Of a stretch of 64,000 bases of DNA, positions 22,701 to 37,700 are shown one piece after another; position 1 is the first letter of the stretch; each line of letters opens with the position of its first letter. Under the pieces are notes generated by a model. That model did no database searches and was not told where the DNA came from. It worked only from the letters and a program-made list of their open reading frames with translations. Source of the DNA: Aquila chrysaetos chrysaetos (taxonomy: Eukaryota; Chordata; Aves; Accipitriformes; Accipitridae); NCBI RefSeq assembly GCF_900496995.4, contig NC_044009.1, positions 35,301,505 through 35,365,504 on the forward strand, written 5' to 3'. The position numbers and the translations under genes are program-made.

Positions 22701-25700
22701 TGTTCTTTAACCAGGGATGGGAGAGACATGGAAACTACTGTTACAAGATTTATAAAACAGAAGTTTCATTTGGAGCACAGTGCAATCTTACAGTGATGAA
22801 CAGGTAAAGCACATCTCTGTAATTTATGGGCATGTATCACAGTACGATCCTGGAGATATAGTCAGAGATTAAGACCTCTGTATGCTAATTAGTGGTTTAT
22901 AAGGAAAAAATAGAGCTAGAATTGCTTTTGCAGAGAACTAGCAAACCGTGTTTTCCATGGTGTGACAATGGTAAACCTACAGTGTACAACCTTCTTGGAA
23001 GTATGTGTATTCACAGCCTGCTGACCCCACGTTGAATACGGGACTGCCTGGACAACCACTTGAACTAACTCGTGTAATAATATGCCCGATTTGCAAATTG
23101 TCTCAGTAGTTTCAGATATCTTTCAAATATTGACTCAAATTAATCTGTTAATTTTCAGATTTGAGCAAGAGTTTATAAACAGTCTAATTAGAAAACACAC
23201 CAAAGTTGAAGAAAAATACTTCTGGACTGGTTTGCAGGATATTAGCCAATCAGGAATATATTCCTGGGGTACAGTGGATGGGGAAAAAACTGAAGCCGTG
23301 ACATACACTAACTGGAATTCCTTGCAACCAGGTAAATTTAACAAAAAAGTATGTAAAAATATTATCATTTTACGCTGAGCAAGCGTTGGAGTACCATGTT
23401 ACAGAACTCCAAGCATGAAATAAAATAGTCATTCAGAAATCTATGGACTTTTTGGAAAACTAGCCAATAGTTTTAAATATGTCTTTGGTGGCTTAAATCT
23501 TAGCGTTTTCAGGAGGATGTGTGGCCATGCCCAGTGGAAGTTCTCTTGGAAAGTGGGAAACTAAGGACTGTAAAACCACTAAAGCATTTTCTGTCTGCAA
23601 AAAATACATCGGGCTGCCCAAGGAGCCAGAAGTGCTCCCAAAGCCAACTGATCCCTGTCCGCCTGGGTGGCACAATGGATCCGGCCTTGCCTGCTACAAG
23701 GTAAAATATTATTCCTGTTAGATTTTGTTCATTGCTGTCTTGCAGCAAGTGTGTGAAAAGCTGTTTTGTGGCTTAGAGCTGCTCTGAAGTGTATTTCAAA
23801 GATGTTTTACACTGGGAGGAGGAATTCATGTTGATTCAGGCTGACTGCCTCCAAATGTTCTCATGCATCATCCTCTGCCGATTCCTGAAAGATGCAGCGT
23901 GCCTCTCCCTGCTTTTTCTGCACATCAGAGCTGAGTGGGGCAATAGCATTTGCCCTGTGCTGCCATCTTGGGAGCCTGATGCTGATGGCGAGTGCCATGT
24001 CTGTATCCTAGCCTGCCTGCCATCATCTGGCATGCAGAGACACCTGAATAGGGAAGGAAAGTGCTTTGCATTGCCTTCCCTTTGTCCTTTTTCTTTCCAT
24101 ATTCTAAGAGTGTAGATGGGAGAGGTGGGATTTTCTCTGGTTTAAATATGGATATTAAACTTCATCAAAAAAGTGCAGCCTCAATTGTGTTTTACTGGTT
24201 TTGATGTAAATAGTGGAAGTGAGCAGCCATGGTGTTAGCTGGAATGGCTTAAACAAGTTTGTACTTAGAAATGCAGGTTTTTCTCCTCCTATTAACAATC
24301 AAATCAAGTTAAAACTGAGGCTGTTTATTGGATTGTTTATTCATTATTTCTAGACTTCTGCAATGAACTGTCTTGTAAACAGCTTATGTAGCAAAGTGGG
24401 GAAACCCAGCTTGAATAACAAGGCTGTGGGCAAGGATCCTGAAGGGATGGGTCTAGCTGATGTGCAGCACAGCTGTCCCATAGCTGATGGGATGTGACAG
24501 CTGGCCCTGGCAGTTTCTCCAAAACTCTTGTTGACCAAGTACAGCATGTCTGTGCAGAGAGATCCAGCTGATGGGAGTTGGCTTGGACTGAAATCAAGGG
24601 GATCAAGTGGACATGTTAGCTGAGGTGTATGAGCCAAGTATGCAACTCTTGATACATACAGGTAGCAAAGGGAGTGCCAAAGAACTTTCTTCCCCTGCAG
24701 CACCCAAACGGGCCTGGTTTCAGTGAACATTGGGCTTTGCATTTCACCATAAATTTGAAAGAACAACATCCCCTAAAACATATAATTTGGCTTGCAGTTT
24801 TGGAATGAGTTGGGTGTTGTTTTCTAAAATCTTTCTGGTAAAGAAAAACAGAGAAAGTCTGCCATATGGAGTACGTTGCATTTGAAATAAATTCTGTCAG
24901 CTAAACTTCAGAGTCTGGCTGTTGTCAAACAAACTGAAAAAAAATTAAATAATTCTCAAGAAGTCAAGCTCTCTCCCTGTGGAAATACCAGTTATTCATT
25001 CCTACCTAGGGTGGCCATATTTGAGTAGTACAGGAGTGTTTCAAAATTGCTGTCACTTGTGTCATTTTCTACTCTGATGTTTGGCTGTTGTAAAGTTCTT
25101 CCACAGTGAAAGAGTGCTGCGAACCAGGACCTGGGAAGAGGCAGAAAGGTTCTGTGAAGCACTTGGAGGCCATCTGCCTAGTTTTAGTCACTCAGAAGAA
25201 ATCAAGGCACTTCATTCTATCCTGAGAAAAATAATCAGGTAACAAACTAGCCATGCGCTAGAAGTTTGATTTTGGTTGCATTCTGCAGTAGATAGGAAAT
25301 GCTGCTGCTGACCCCAAATGGCAAGTATGAGATAGTATGCAGTGACTGTGTTTCCCACAGTAAAAACGGCTAGATGTGGCATTTGAACTGCTGGTCATGT
25401 CACTGCCTTCCTGGAAAATGTCAAGGGAGTAGAGCGTGGGCAAATGTTTCACATTGCTAGAGAGAGCACAGGAAAAGAGAGATTTGCTTTGAGCGTCTTC
25501 CATTACATGAATTTAAGCCTGTGTTGTTACAATAAGTGTTTCCTTCTTTATGTTGAATTTTGGACAACAGGATGATAGGTGTTCCTATTCTTTACCGATA
25601 CATTCTTTAGAGATTAGTTATTTCTGTTTTTCAGATAGGTCTCATCTTTATTCATGAAATGCTTCCTGACTAAACTGGGTTCTGTCTTTTGAAAATGTGA

Positions 25701-28700
25701 ATAATGTAGTGTCCAGCAATCTGGTTGGCATGGATCCCATTTGGCATAACTGCAATAACACTATATGGGCATTAGATGGGTGTGTTGAGTTTTCTGGTAT
25801 CAACAAATTAAATGCTACATAATTTATGAGTTTAAGGCTCTATTTTTAATGAAAGGAACTGTCACTGCAAAGCTTTATTAGGCATTGGTGTGATGTCAGA
25901 TCCTTGTGTAATATGGTTTTTTTGATTGGCAGCCTGTTTTTTCAGAACTTTTGCCAGCTTAAACTCAAATGCTGCCAGTTAAATGTTCTAATTTTTTTTT
26001 GATCAAGAAACTAAATCGGGATTATTTCAGAGGCTGCCAATGTACAACACTGTGATTAAATTTTAAAACTTGATGACTGAAGAGATGCCTTCTTGAAAAC
26101 CCAGTGAACTTTTTTTAGAAGTGCACAAGTCATGAAAATTACTCAATGTTTATATAGTAAGAGACAAAAACAAACTTGTATGCTCTATATATAGATGGTT
26201 TAGCTTGTATAAAAGCCACTTGTGATTCCTTTCCTAAAGTGACTAAAGTCACCGAGATAATTAGTGCACAAATTATTTTTAGCTATACATCTTGTTATAC
26301 TGTTTTGCAATTACAAATTTTGTTTTAGTATACCTAATCTACTATGAAACATGAATAGAGAAGTAACTTTATTTTCCTACAAGTACTTGGAACTGCTTTT
26401 CAGCTTGCAGACCATCTGAGGTATTAATTATAGTTAATGGCCGTTTTTTGTTAGGAGTTTAAAGGTGGAGACTTTTTCTGTCTTTCCAGAAAGTCAGCTA
26501 ACACATGATGCTACTGCAGTTCCCATATTTCAGAAAACTTGAACTTAGCCTGGAAGAAGGAAAGTCCCAGTACTTCAGTATTATTCTAGCAGAACTTAAA
26601 TAAGGGGCAATATATTGAGCCCAGTATAAATTGACTTTGCAGTCAGTGTTGCAGTAAGTGCATGTGTCAAATATAATGCTAAACACACTATTTCCATCTA
26701 GGTTAACCCCTTTTCAAGCATTGCAGAACTTCCTGAACAGAAATACTACATACTTGACATTGCCCAAAGTCTTTTAAATAACGTTTGTTTGTTTAGATAA
26801 CATAATGAAGTGTTTAAGTTAGTTATGCTCTTAAATTACTCAGAGGTGGTGCTTGTATTTTGGAGATCAAAAGTCAAGGGTAGCTTGTCTGAAAATAAGC
26901 TCATCTGAGAAAGGAGAGAAGAAACCAGGTGAATTACTTAATGAAGAACAAATAATTTGGGTAACTGGGAGAAATCATCCTAAGATAATGTTAGATGTGA
27001 TTAGCTGCTGGAGTGTGCTGGCATGCAGTTTGTCTGTGTTCCCTGCGTTTACTTAGTACAAACTCTGACCTAAACTATTCATTCAGTGCACTCATTTCAG
27101 CTTGGGGAAGGAGCCACACCTTAGCTTTTTTAGTTTCGGGCTCTTTCCCCTTGCACAGTTCTCTGGTGACTCATTGAGAACTGTTTGTTTTTAAATGTTA
27201 GCAAAAGTCAGTTTGGTTCACCGGGAAAAGGGCAGCTTGCCTAGTCCGTTCTGTTCTTTACTCAGATTCCACCTTAGAGGCAAATAAGAGCTAGATTGCT
27301 TCAGCCAAGTCAGGTGATTGCCATTGGAAAGGAAAATTAAATTTGCCTGCCAACCTTCCCCTGTCTGGAAGAAATAGGAGATAACCTCTTTTCATTTTGA
27401 GGGACATCATACAGGCAAAACAGATCCGGTTCAGTTACTTCCATGCTTTTAGGATTGTTTTTGTGAGCATTCTGCAGCTTATAGCTGGCAGCATCGCTGG
27501 ATGTAAGGAGAGTAACAGCTTGGATTGCTTAGAAATAACATTTCAATCAGAACACCTTACTGGAAAGAAATCAGTTACCTTTCTGCTGCTGTAATTGTTC
27601 TGAATCTAGAAAGCCTCACTAACACCTGAGTTTGCAAGAAAAAACTGATCTTATTCTCAATGCACTGACCAAAACAGCAATAAAGCTTAGATGCAAGTTG
27701 TAGTAATTGCATTAATACAACTTCTCTTTTCTTCCGCTAAAGAGTGGGTGATTAGCAGAGTGGGAATTCAGCTAGTGGCAGTAGCCTGTTACAGCAGGGG
27801 GTCGGGTGGGCTTCATATATACTTTTAGGCCAGCACTGCCTAAGATTAGATGGTACCTTAAATTGCACTGTTAGGGAATTGGCCCAGATGTATGCGTGTT
27901 ACCTCTTGTCAAGAACTAGGTTGAACTACAAGCCACTTCACTTAGGCTCTTAATCTTGTGTTGGAGCTGACATAAGGGACAGAAAAAATCCTTTTTCTAT
28001 TTCAGCAGTTAGAATATGACAGTAGAAAAATTACTGGTTTATATTCCCTTCACACTGGTCTAAACTGTATTTATCCACTCCTGCGCAACATTGACTTTTA
28101 TGAAGTTTTACTTCTGTGTGAGAGAAAAGCCACTGGTATTCTGCAGGGATTGCTGGAGATTTAGAGTCTTCCATTGTTAATCAGCATGGAGTCCATTATA
28201 AAGCACAAATTGCGCCTATTTTTTAGGTTGAAACTCAGGATAATCTAGGTTTTAGAGGCGGTTCCAGGAATGTAGCTCAAAGAATATTCCGGCACTGATA
28301 AATCCATTTTGATACCAGTCCCTATGATGAATTTTAAATGCCTTGCAATGAGGAGACAGATACCTAAAGTACAAACAAATTCCTTGCTGCAAGCTTAGTT
28401 GCAATAGAGAGTCTTAATTCATAGTTGTCTTAAATAGTTGGTGGAATTCTTTTCTGTGATGAGATGATAGTGTAATTTCAGAGGGCTATCAAAAGGCTTT
28501 ACTTAAGCTTAAAAGTGCTATCAAGGATAGTGTAGCAGTTACTGAATTACTCATGGTCATGTCTGAACAGTTCCAAAAGAAGCAAAAAATGTACATGAAT
28601 GTGTAAGTGCCCAGTCAGCTGGAAAATGTTATGTTTGCAGGCCAGTAATTGTAAATTAGGAGATAAGCTGGAGAAATTCTTGACCTGGCACACTTTTTAA

Positions 28701-31700
28701 TGTATTTATTTATTACATAAAAGCCAAATACAAGTTGAAAGACTTTGAAAAATTGCTCTAGTTCCTCAGGTAATTGCTGCAGATCTTTCTGGAGTGAGTG
28801 TCCCAAATTTTCTTTTTAGTAGATATTCCTCTGTGATGATCAATTGCTTAAATTGCACTAAGCCTGTAGGTGACGATTAGGGGGGGTAGGGTTAAGCAAT
28901 GTCTGATTCATAATTGGAAAGAACAATCACAGAAAAATAAAATTCTAAAGGCAAATTGCCAAAAGCCACTTAGCTGCTTGACAGCTGTGAATGTTTGGCT
29001 CACAGTTTTCCCTCTGGAGTGATACAGGGCATTTAGGCTCTTTAAAGGCTCCTTAGTGATATCATTAAAATCCTAAAGACTATTCAGTATGATAAGATCA
29101 CACTAGTGTGATCACACTATCACACCGATGTCAGAAAAGTAATATTGGAGTTGAGCAAAAAAGCAAAAATGAGATTTGTTGGTGGCTGATGCTTTTCTTC
29201 CTAATGGGAACCCTACCAAATAAAATGCTGTTGCCCTTCTTGGATTTCATATACTTAGCCCACATACTCTGGGTTAGCTGTTTGTTGGTGCTGCACTGTC
29301 AGCCATTTCAGGCTCAATTTAGTATCTTTATGGTGATATGTGTGGAAAGGTAATGGCATAGTCTTACCAAAGAATTTATCATTCTGTTATTTCATAACAT
29401 TGCTTATGCAGGTAAGCCCGGGTCTGAGTCCATCCCTCCATGTAATAAAGTTATTGTCATAAACTTTCCAAGTTCTGTTAAGTTTGTCAGCTCTACCCTT
29501 TTGGGATCCTTTTCCAAACTCTGACCTCTGCTGGTCAGACATCTCTTTCCAATTTTGAGCCTAAATTTATTTCTGAGTTGTGGTTCTTTCAGACACAATG
29601 TTCTTTTTGCTCAAATAGCTCCTCTTCTTGGGGGTTTAGTCTCCTAATGTATTGTAAAGAATAATTATATCCTTTCCCCGACTTTCTTTGTCAAGGCTAG
29701 ACAAGAAAATCCGTAATTCTTGTTAATAACCTAAACTTTCATTTCCTCAAATATCCCATATTCCTTCTCTGTATTTGGTACAACATGAATTTATGGAATA
29801 GTACTCCTGATACAGTTTTACAAGAGCCCTGTACTGCAGCATCAATACTTCACTATCACTGTCAGACCACCTCGATGAGAGTGCGTTTTCCACAGCTCTA
29901 TTGCAGTAGGGTTTCACATAGTCTGTGATTTCACAGAAGACTCATGGTCTTTCTCCCCTCTGCTGCTTCCAATTGATACCATTAAGTACCTAGCACAAAA
30001 TTGATACTTTGAGAAGTAGAGGTTGCAGTACAAAACTAACCTTGCAGTTTGACTAGCACATATTTCATTTTGTTATAGTATCTTTAAATTCATAAGCAAT
30101 AGTAAAGAGTGTGGTAAAGACTGTTACTGTAGATTTAAGTATTTACATTGTAAACCCAGTTTTTTTGGCAACTTTGTATCTTGGAGCATAGCTGAAATTT
30201 TGAATTTAAGCATCCCCTGCGTATGAAAAATGAAGAAGTAAAATCTAGAAAGAAATACAGTTCTGACTATAACTGCAGTGAACAAAGAAATTACCTGATT
30301 TAGTTAGTTTTCTCTGTGGTCAGGGAAAGACTACCTACAGATCTTAAAGAAAAGTGCAGAAGAGGTCCTAGCTTTATGCCCATTTTCTCTTTGAACTGCT
30401 ACAACTTGCAGTAGTAAACCTTTGGTTTTGCTGCTTGATCCTAAGTAATGCCATGACATAGGTCAGTCTTTCTATTAAATGAGCTGAACCATAGACTTGG
30501 CTTAAGATTTTACCTTGTTTATTTACAGCAATGACAGATGGGTATGGATTGGAATGAATAAAAGGAGTCCCGATTCTTTGGGAACCTGGCAATGGAGTGA
30601 TGATAAACCCGTAAGTTAACTTTTAACCAGGAAACATCATGTCCTGGTTTGTTTCAGCTTGGACTGGACTGAAAGTAAATTGATAAATATTTTAATTAAA
30701 ATATGGCAAATCCTTCAAGAGATTAATAATTCAGAAGAAGATTGTGCACTTAAGAGCTGCCATCCAGGCAGATTTCCAATTAAAAGCATATCTTTAATAA
30801 GGCTACCTGATTTCTGTCTCTATTGCATTATAATATTTTAACAGAAATACAGTAGTAAACATCTAAGAGAGAACAAGATGTCTTCATGCCACAACAGAGG
30901 GGAGGGTTTATTAGTTCATCTCCTTGATATGCCAGACTTCTCCAAAAATATCTTTCTCACTGTAATTGATTTATTTGCCTGAAATTGTGAGTTCTTCCTC
31001 CCCACCCCCAATAATAACAGGTACGCAGACTCAAAACTGCTCCAGTAATTGCCATTTAACACATATTTTAATAGTGATAAACATAATAGGATCCCAGCTT
31101 TGAATGGTTATCTCCGGGGATTACCATAGCAAATATAGTCATAAAATAATGATTCTTTTATCTCGTCCATCCTGTAGGTAACTAGTGTTGTTATGCCACT
31201 TGATTATCTGGAAGATGAATATGATACAAGAGACTGTGCTGCATTAAAGGTTAGTTTTAAGGTTTTTAATAACAGCATGGATGTTTTACGTGGAAGTACT
31301 TGCAAAAAATAATTTTGCCAGCCATATATTGAATTTAGGTTGACTGCTGGGATGTTTCCTTTGCACAGTGAAAAAGTTGTTAGTGTTCCCTTTATCAGTC
31401 TACACCTATTACCAATTTTCCCTTACTCAAGCAGTTTTTTATGAACAAAGCGCTGTGCTAATGATACCCTTTAATAAGACTTCTTCTGAACTACAAAATA
31501 TTTTAGTAATACTGCTACTCTCTATTGCATAATGTCATACTATGTATCTCTTGTATATTACACATAACACTTAAGGATATAACATGGAGCCTAAAACAAA
31601 AAAGCAAACAGAAATGAAAATCTAGATTAGTTTTTCCGAACTGCAAATTAAGAAAATGTTTGAAACCTAAAGTAGGGGAATGCAGTAGCCAGGATAGAGC

Positions 31701-34700
31701 ACGTGTTTGTGTTTATTGTGTGTATTTCCTTGTTTACTTGTGAAAGAGACTAAGTGCTGTCTTGGTTTCTAATTCAAAATGTTAGGCCTCTGCTGAATTC
31801 CTAATTATGTTCATCATTGCTCAATTTAGTCTTGATGGCATGAGTTTTAAAATGGCCTTTAACTTTTCTGAAGCATCACCTGACTTTTTATAAGATCATT
31901 CCAATATGATCCCTTCTTTTAACCTAATTAGAACCACCTCTGCTTTTAGGATTTACTGAAGGAAAGGATAGTTGCATCCCTTTGCTTCTGTTCACAACCA
32001 TTTCCCCTCATTCTCTCCTCCTGTGTTCATGACCCCAGGCTGAGAAGCTGTCACTGTTAAGCTACTAAAAATTTTAGACAAGAGGAGAGCAGTTTGAAGG
32101 AGACACTGTGAATATAGTAACCTCCCTCCCCTACCTGCTAGGTATAGACGTGTTCTTTCACTAAATGATAAAAAATTATCCTTGTTGCAGAGATCAGCAA
32201 GAGTGAAGTCAGATTTTAAGCTTGATTGTAAGAAATAATCTTAAATAAGAAAGACTATTTCTGTGCCAGTTCAGATGGGTTCCTCTTTAAGCAGAAATGA
32301 GCATCATTTCAAGGCAACAAGTTGCAACAAATAATTCAATAATAAGCATCAGTGACATCCTGTGTGCTACAAAAAAACCAAAGAAAGAACATTGCAAGAA
32401 GAGACTTTTGTATGTAGACTTATCTTAAGCCATTTACCTAATTGCTTCACAAGCTCGGCTAGCAGGGAGAGTTATAATTGAAGATTTACAGTTATATCTG
32501 CTAAATTTTTGCAAAATAATTTGTGAGACTAGCACCACAGTAAAATACACTGATTTTGCCAAAGTACCTTCTTCGTTTCACATTTCAGAGGCCTATGCCG
32601 TACTAACTCAGTTCTCTGTTTCTACTTTTATACAGACCTCTCAGTTTTCACGGAGATCATTTTGGAGATTTTATTTCCATGAAGGCAGAGACATGGAATT
32701 TTACTTCAAGCCTTTTGATTGTGAAGCTAAGCTTGAATGGGTCTGCCAGATAACAAAAGGTAAACTGCAGTTATATCCATTTATTCATAGAAAAGAGTTT
32801 ATTACTTGTTACCACTGACTTGTCATTATTGCCCAATAATAAAATATTGTTTGCAAAGTTTCTATCATTTCCTCTCTGAACTGTTAAGGGGACAGTACAT
32901 GAGATGTCTCACCTATGTCACATACAAACAGCCGTGCACTTAGAATATTCAAAGATCTATCAGAAAATGACCATGTGGAGGATGCAGTATCACTGCTCCC
33001 ATATTCTTTCTTGTCCCGTGAAGTGAGAAGTGGCTTCTTACTAGGTGAGGTGATATAAGCCACTGAGTTGCAGCATTTGTGGACTTCACTTAATCTTTCT
33101 TAGTGATATTTGTAACTATATGACCACAGACATCTCGGGTGTACAGTTTGCTTCAACCTGAAGTGAATTCTTCTGGTAAAACTGGTGAACTAGCTCCTCA
33201 CTGTAGTGAGACAGGGGAGTGGGAATACAATAGAATGGCATGGCATATCTGCCACGTCAAGATCCAGGTTTTTCCATGCAGTACGAGAAGTGCTGTAATC
33301 CAATAGGCTTTTACGTTTTGGTTGTTCATTAAAAGGCATTTCAGGGGATGAACCTTTCGTCTTGTGGGGAGATAGGGGTAGATATGCTGCTTTGATGCTT
33401 ATATTCTGCTTGGCAGAAAAAAATCCACAGATGTTTAAAACTGAGGTATGCAAAACTCCCATTAGTTTTACACCAGCTTATTTCAAACTATTAAACCTGT
33501 GTATGATTTCCTTCTCCTTTTTATTTTTTCCATCACGCATACTGAGAAGCATGAGTACAATCCATCACTTCCATTATTGGTGACCACAGTCTTGTTAGAA
33601 GTTGAACTTGAAGTAACTATTCCTTTTTTTCCTCTGGACAGGTAGCACTCCAAAGACTCCTGAGTGGTATATACCAGGTAAATGGACTTTTTGTGTATTC
33701 TTCTGCTATGTGTTTATAGTTGTTAATACTCTATATTTTTTATCAGTTTTGTTATATTACTACTGTAATACCTGTTTGATACCAGCAAAGGTCATGACTG
33801 ATAGAATTTGATTCTGAGAGAGCTCAGAATGCAAGGAGTGTTGCTTCTTCCCAGTGTCAAACTAAAATTTCTTACTACGTGCAGAAAAAGAAAGGATCAG
33901 TTTTTCAGAATTTATTTCTTACTCATGTGGTATTTCTTCTGCATAGATGAAATTGGAATTCATGGAGCCCCACTTGTAGTTGATGGAGCAGAGCTGTGGT
34001 TTGTACCAGATAAAAACCTGACCTTCCAAGAAGCTATTTTCTACTGTCAAAAAAATGATAGTGATTTAGCCTCTGTGGAGTCTTATCCAAAACTCAGGAC
34101 AATACTGTCTCAAATAGAAAAGGTAAGGGGGTGTAATCTGTCTAACAGATAGTTTCCACTATAGGGAAATTTTCTTGCCAGTTTTTCCAATATAAGAAAA
34201 TGTTAATCCTTAATTTCTTTCTTTTCCCTGTTGGCCTTAATAGTTTTTAATTGTACTTTAAAGGAAAAGATGAGTTGAAAGAGAATTACTTTAATGTCAG
34301 TTTGTAAAATAATTTTTAAATTTAAAGGTAGCCTTAACAACATGAAAAAAAACCCCACCACCTCCAAATGGAGAGGAAGTGTCATAAAAGGACTACCACA
34401 TAAGCATCCCATTACCTGCTAATTCTTCACTAACAATTGTGCCAGTTCTTAATTTTATGCATGGGACAGCACATCATTTTTCACCTGATGAGAGGATTTA
34501 ACCAGAAATGCGTGGTCAGATAGCCTTTTCTGAAAGGGGTTTGTGGTGCTCGTAGCATGAAAGTACATTCTTTTAAGGAATCTTACCAAAACATTTCAAG
34601 TTTCAGCACCAATATTACTACCTTTCTTCAGTGGTACTGCTTGTGACACAATACTTTGTGAAATTAGCAGCTCACAAGCTCTCTTCATGAAATTTCTCCT

Positions 34701-37700
34701 GACAAGAAGTTACCTGGAAGGAGAAATTACAAGGCAGGAGAAATTGAGGATTTGACCTGCTATACCTCTAGCCTTTTCATGAACTATTTGTTCTTAGGCT
34801 ATCTACTGGAAGAACAGGATTATTCTGAGGAAGGAAGGAAGGTCCTGTGGAACCACTTCAGCTTTAGGCAGCTTGCAGCTAGGTCCTGGTTGTCTGGTAG
34901 AGTTCCTGCTATGAATTTTGTGGGAATGGCATATCTAGCACACACTTAAGACAGTGCTGCAAGATTTCCTGTAGCTTTATCCAGCACAGTGGAAAATACG
35001 GGCTTTTTTTCTAGTGGGTGCAGGGGTCTGTCTACGTGGCATATCAGTCTCAAACCACTGAAGAATAGTAATTCCTGCATATTTTAGAAACATTTTAAAT
35101 CAAAATTAATTTTGTCATTGATTTATCCTTGGTAGAGTCTGGAGCTCTTTCTGCATGGGTTGTAAAATACTGGGTTTTTTGTTCTTTGTTTCCACAGTTA
35201 TCAAACAGCGAACAGAAGTGGTGGCTGAAGTTTATTGATTATGGTTACAGCTATCATTCACCGTATGTAGAATAATTATGGGATACTTTACTATAAGCTA
35301 TTTTTGATGTGCTTTTTAGGAATATAGTTAACTAGAACAGTTTCCAAAGGAAAATATTTTATCCTCAAATTTATAAAAGGTTACTTCTTCTTCATTGTCC
35401 CAAAGAAGCAAAATAAATAATTTGAACTAAGCTAGATAAAAATATAGCATTATTCAGTGACCACTGTTCTCCACTTTTGTTCACATGTACCTGCACCTAT
35501 TCTTCCCATGCGAAACTTAGACCATAGAGTACCTAAACCAGAGAGACTAGAACTGTGTAGTGCTCAGACAAAGCAAGTAGTAGTTAAGACAGTATGGGTG
35601 TACAATTAGAAAGTGGGAATATTTAAAAATATTGTTGCAATATTTTCATTAGCTGCCAAATTCTGAGTTCTATTCCCATTACAAGCATTATTGACATCAA
35701 AAATTTAATTCATAATAACTTAATAGCTGAATTAATAATCCATTTCTTATGTGTCTATCGGAGCCTCTAGATTTCAGGCTGTTGGGTTTGACATCTTAGT
35801 CTTATAATGTGAATCCCTGAAATCTGTGATCCTAGTAGCTAATGTATTCTATTGATCTTTAAAATGCTTTTATTGGATTTTTAAGCCCAGTTCTATGTTC
35901 TGTTAATAATTGGGGAACTGGAAAAAAAAATTCTTAAAAAACCCCGGTCTGTTGGCTCTGAGGATATCTGAGAAATACCTGAAAACAGGGAATGGGAAGT
36001 TGGAGGGCTTATAGTATAGCCCTGTAGAGCTGACATGACTCACAACAAACCTTGCATCATGCCATTCATGGCTGCAGCAAAGGATCATGGGTTTCTTAGA
36101 AGGAAGATTCTTCACCTTCCAAAATACTATAGTAATATAGTACTGTGAAAATAAAACAGGGTCTATTGCCTATTCTTCTCACTTGTCCTGACAATGTGCT
36201 GCAATTGCAGCATGGTGATAAATAACCTCCTACCCTCATTCTGAACATCTCCTCAACAAAGTTAATTTGGGTATGGTACATAACTACTGAACCTACCACA
36301 TATTTGTTCCTAGTCTAGTTTTTCCCCCTCTGTCCTTTCTAGTGTGGCAGGGCATCTCCTAGAAACAGTTACCAGCCCAAATTTTTGTTTGCACTGGTTC
36401 TGTTGCTGTCAGAGTTTCCACCTGAAGATCACATTGGGTTGGAGATTAACTCTGAAATGTTTATTTCCAGTTTACAGTTATTTTCACGCTTCCATGATCG
36501 ATTCCTGAGAGATTGCTGGTATGTTTCTAGAAAGAACTGGTATAGAGGTAAGGCTGTTTTTATTTTTTCCTCTCTGTCATTATTATATTTTTTAAAAAAA
36601 AAGTAGTAGTAATTACTGTTCTGCCCAAACTCTTATATTGAATGCAAATTGATACTGAATTAGGAGTGAATGGCTTCTTGGTGATAATCTGATTGAATTT
36701 TGAATCATTTATTTCTTCCTCATAGTAGAAGCCATGGTAATATTTCTTGATGACCAGAGGCAAACCTGAATTCAGGTGACAAATTTTTATCATTGGTTGT
36801 CAGTCTTTTTACAGCATAAATTAATTAGGTGAAATCTGGTTTTGGTGGTTACCTTTCTGTGTTTACGCTACATACTGTGAGCTCTGCAAATTAAGTCTTA
36901 GTGTTGTGTTAGTTAGAGGAGCTTAAGTGAATACTTGCAACTGCATATGCATCTGGAGATGCAAATTTCATTGAGCAGTGGAGTCATACTGGAAGAGGTA
37001 CACAAAGTAATGGAAATGTCACCAGGTGGTACTTGAAGTTTCTTATTTCCTTTTTTCAACATTGTTTTATATTGAGGGAAATGTATAACCCCTGGAGAAC
37101 AAATAGTTCCTCCTGGCTACTACCATTTCCACTTTAAAGCACATTTCCCCTGTTATTCTGTTGTATGCTGCTGAGCTGTTTTCATCCCTATTAGCCAAAA
37201 ATTGCTCTTGACTAGGAAGCCAGTCCAGTTACTGTAGGAGTCATGTAAAGCAGTACAGGTCAGATGTTCTCCATATGGATGTTAAAGTATTCCTTTGGAC
37301 TTTAATGACCTTTAGGTCACGCACCCTCTATGCCAGAATATGGGATTAGTCCTCGTATTTAAAATCTTCTTATTTCATGATTTTATTTTTTTTTGAAGTT
37401 GTCTCTGCTTATATGAAGTGTTACTACTGGAAGTAAGGGATCAGATTCTGGATCTTTAGGAATATTATATTACTGTCTGATATAAATATTTACATTTTGT
37501 CTTTTGCTCTGTTGTTATTTTTAATGCTTTAGATTGCATAGTACTTCACTGGTTGCACTGAAAAGGACTTCACTTCAGATTGGTCTTTGTCATATCATAA
37601 AGTATGGATGGCAATTGGAGTGTGACAGGCATTACCATAACTGTTTTATAAAACTTCTATTTCTGCAGACTACCCAGTGAACTGTAACGTGAAACTGCCC

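Noticed and set aside
24350..24769. 139-codon minus-strand frame in intron 12
   Set aside because: No domain, no support on the opposite strand of a confirmed intron; chance frame.
36471..36480. TTTACAG at 36477 as the acceptor for exon 20
   Set aside because: In the required phase it reads into a stop (TGA) within ten codons; the acceptor ending 36470 stays open.
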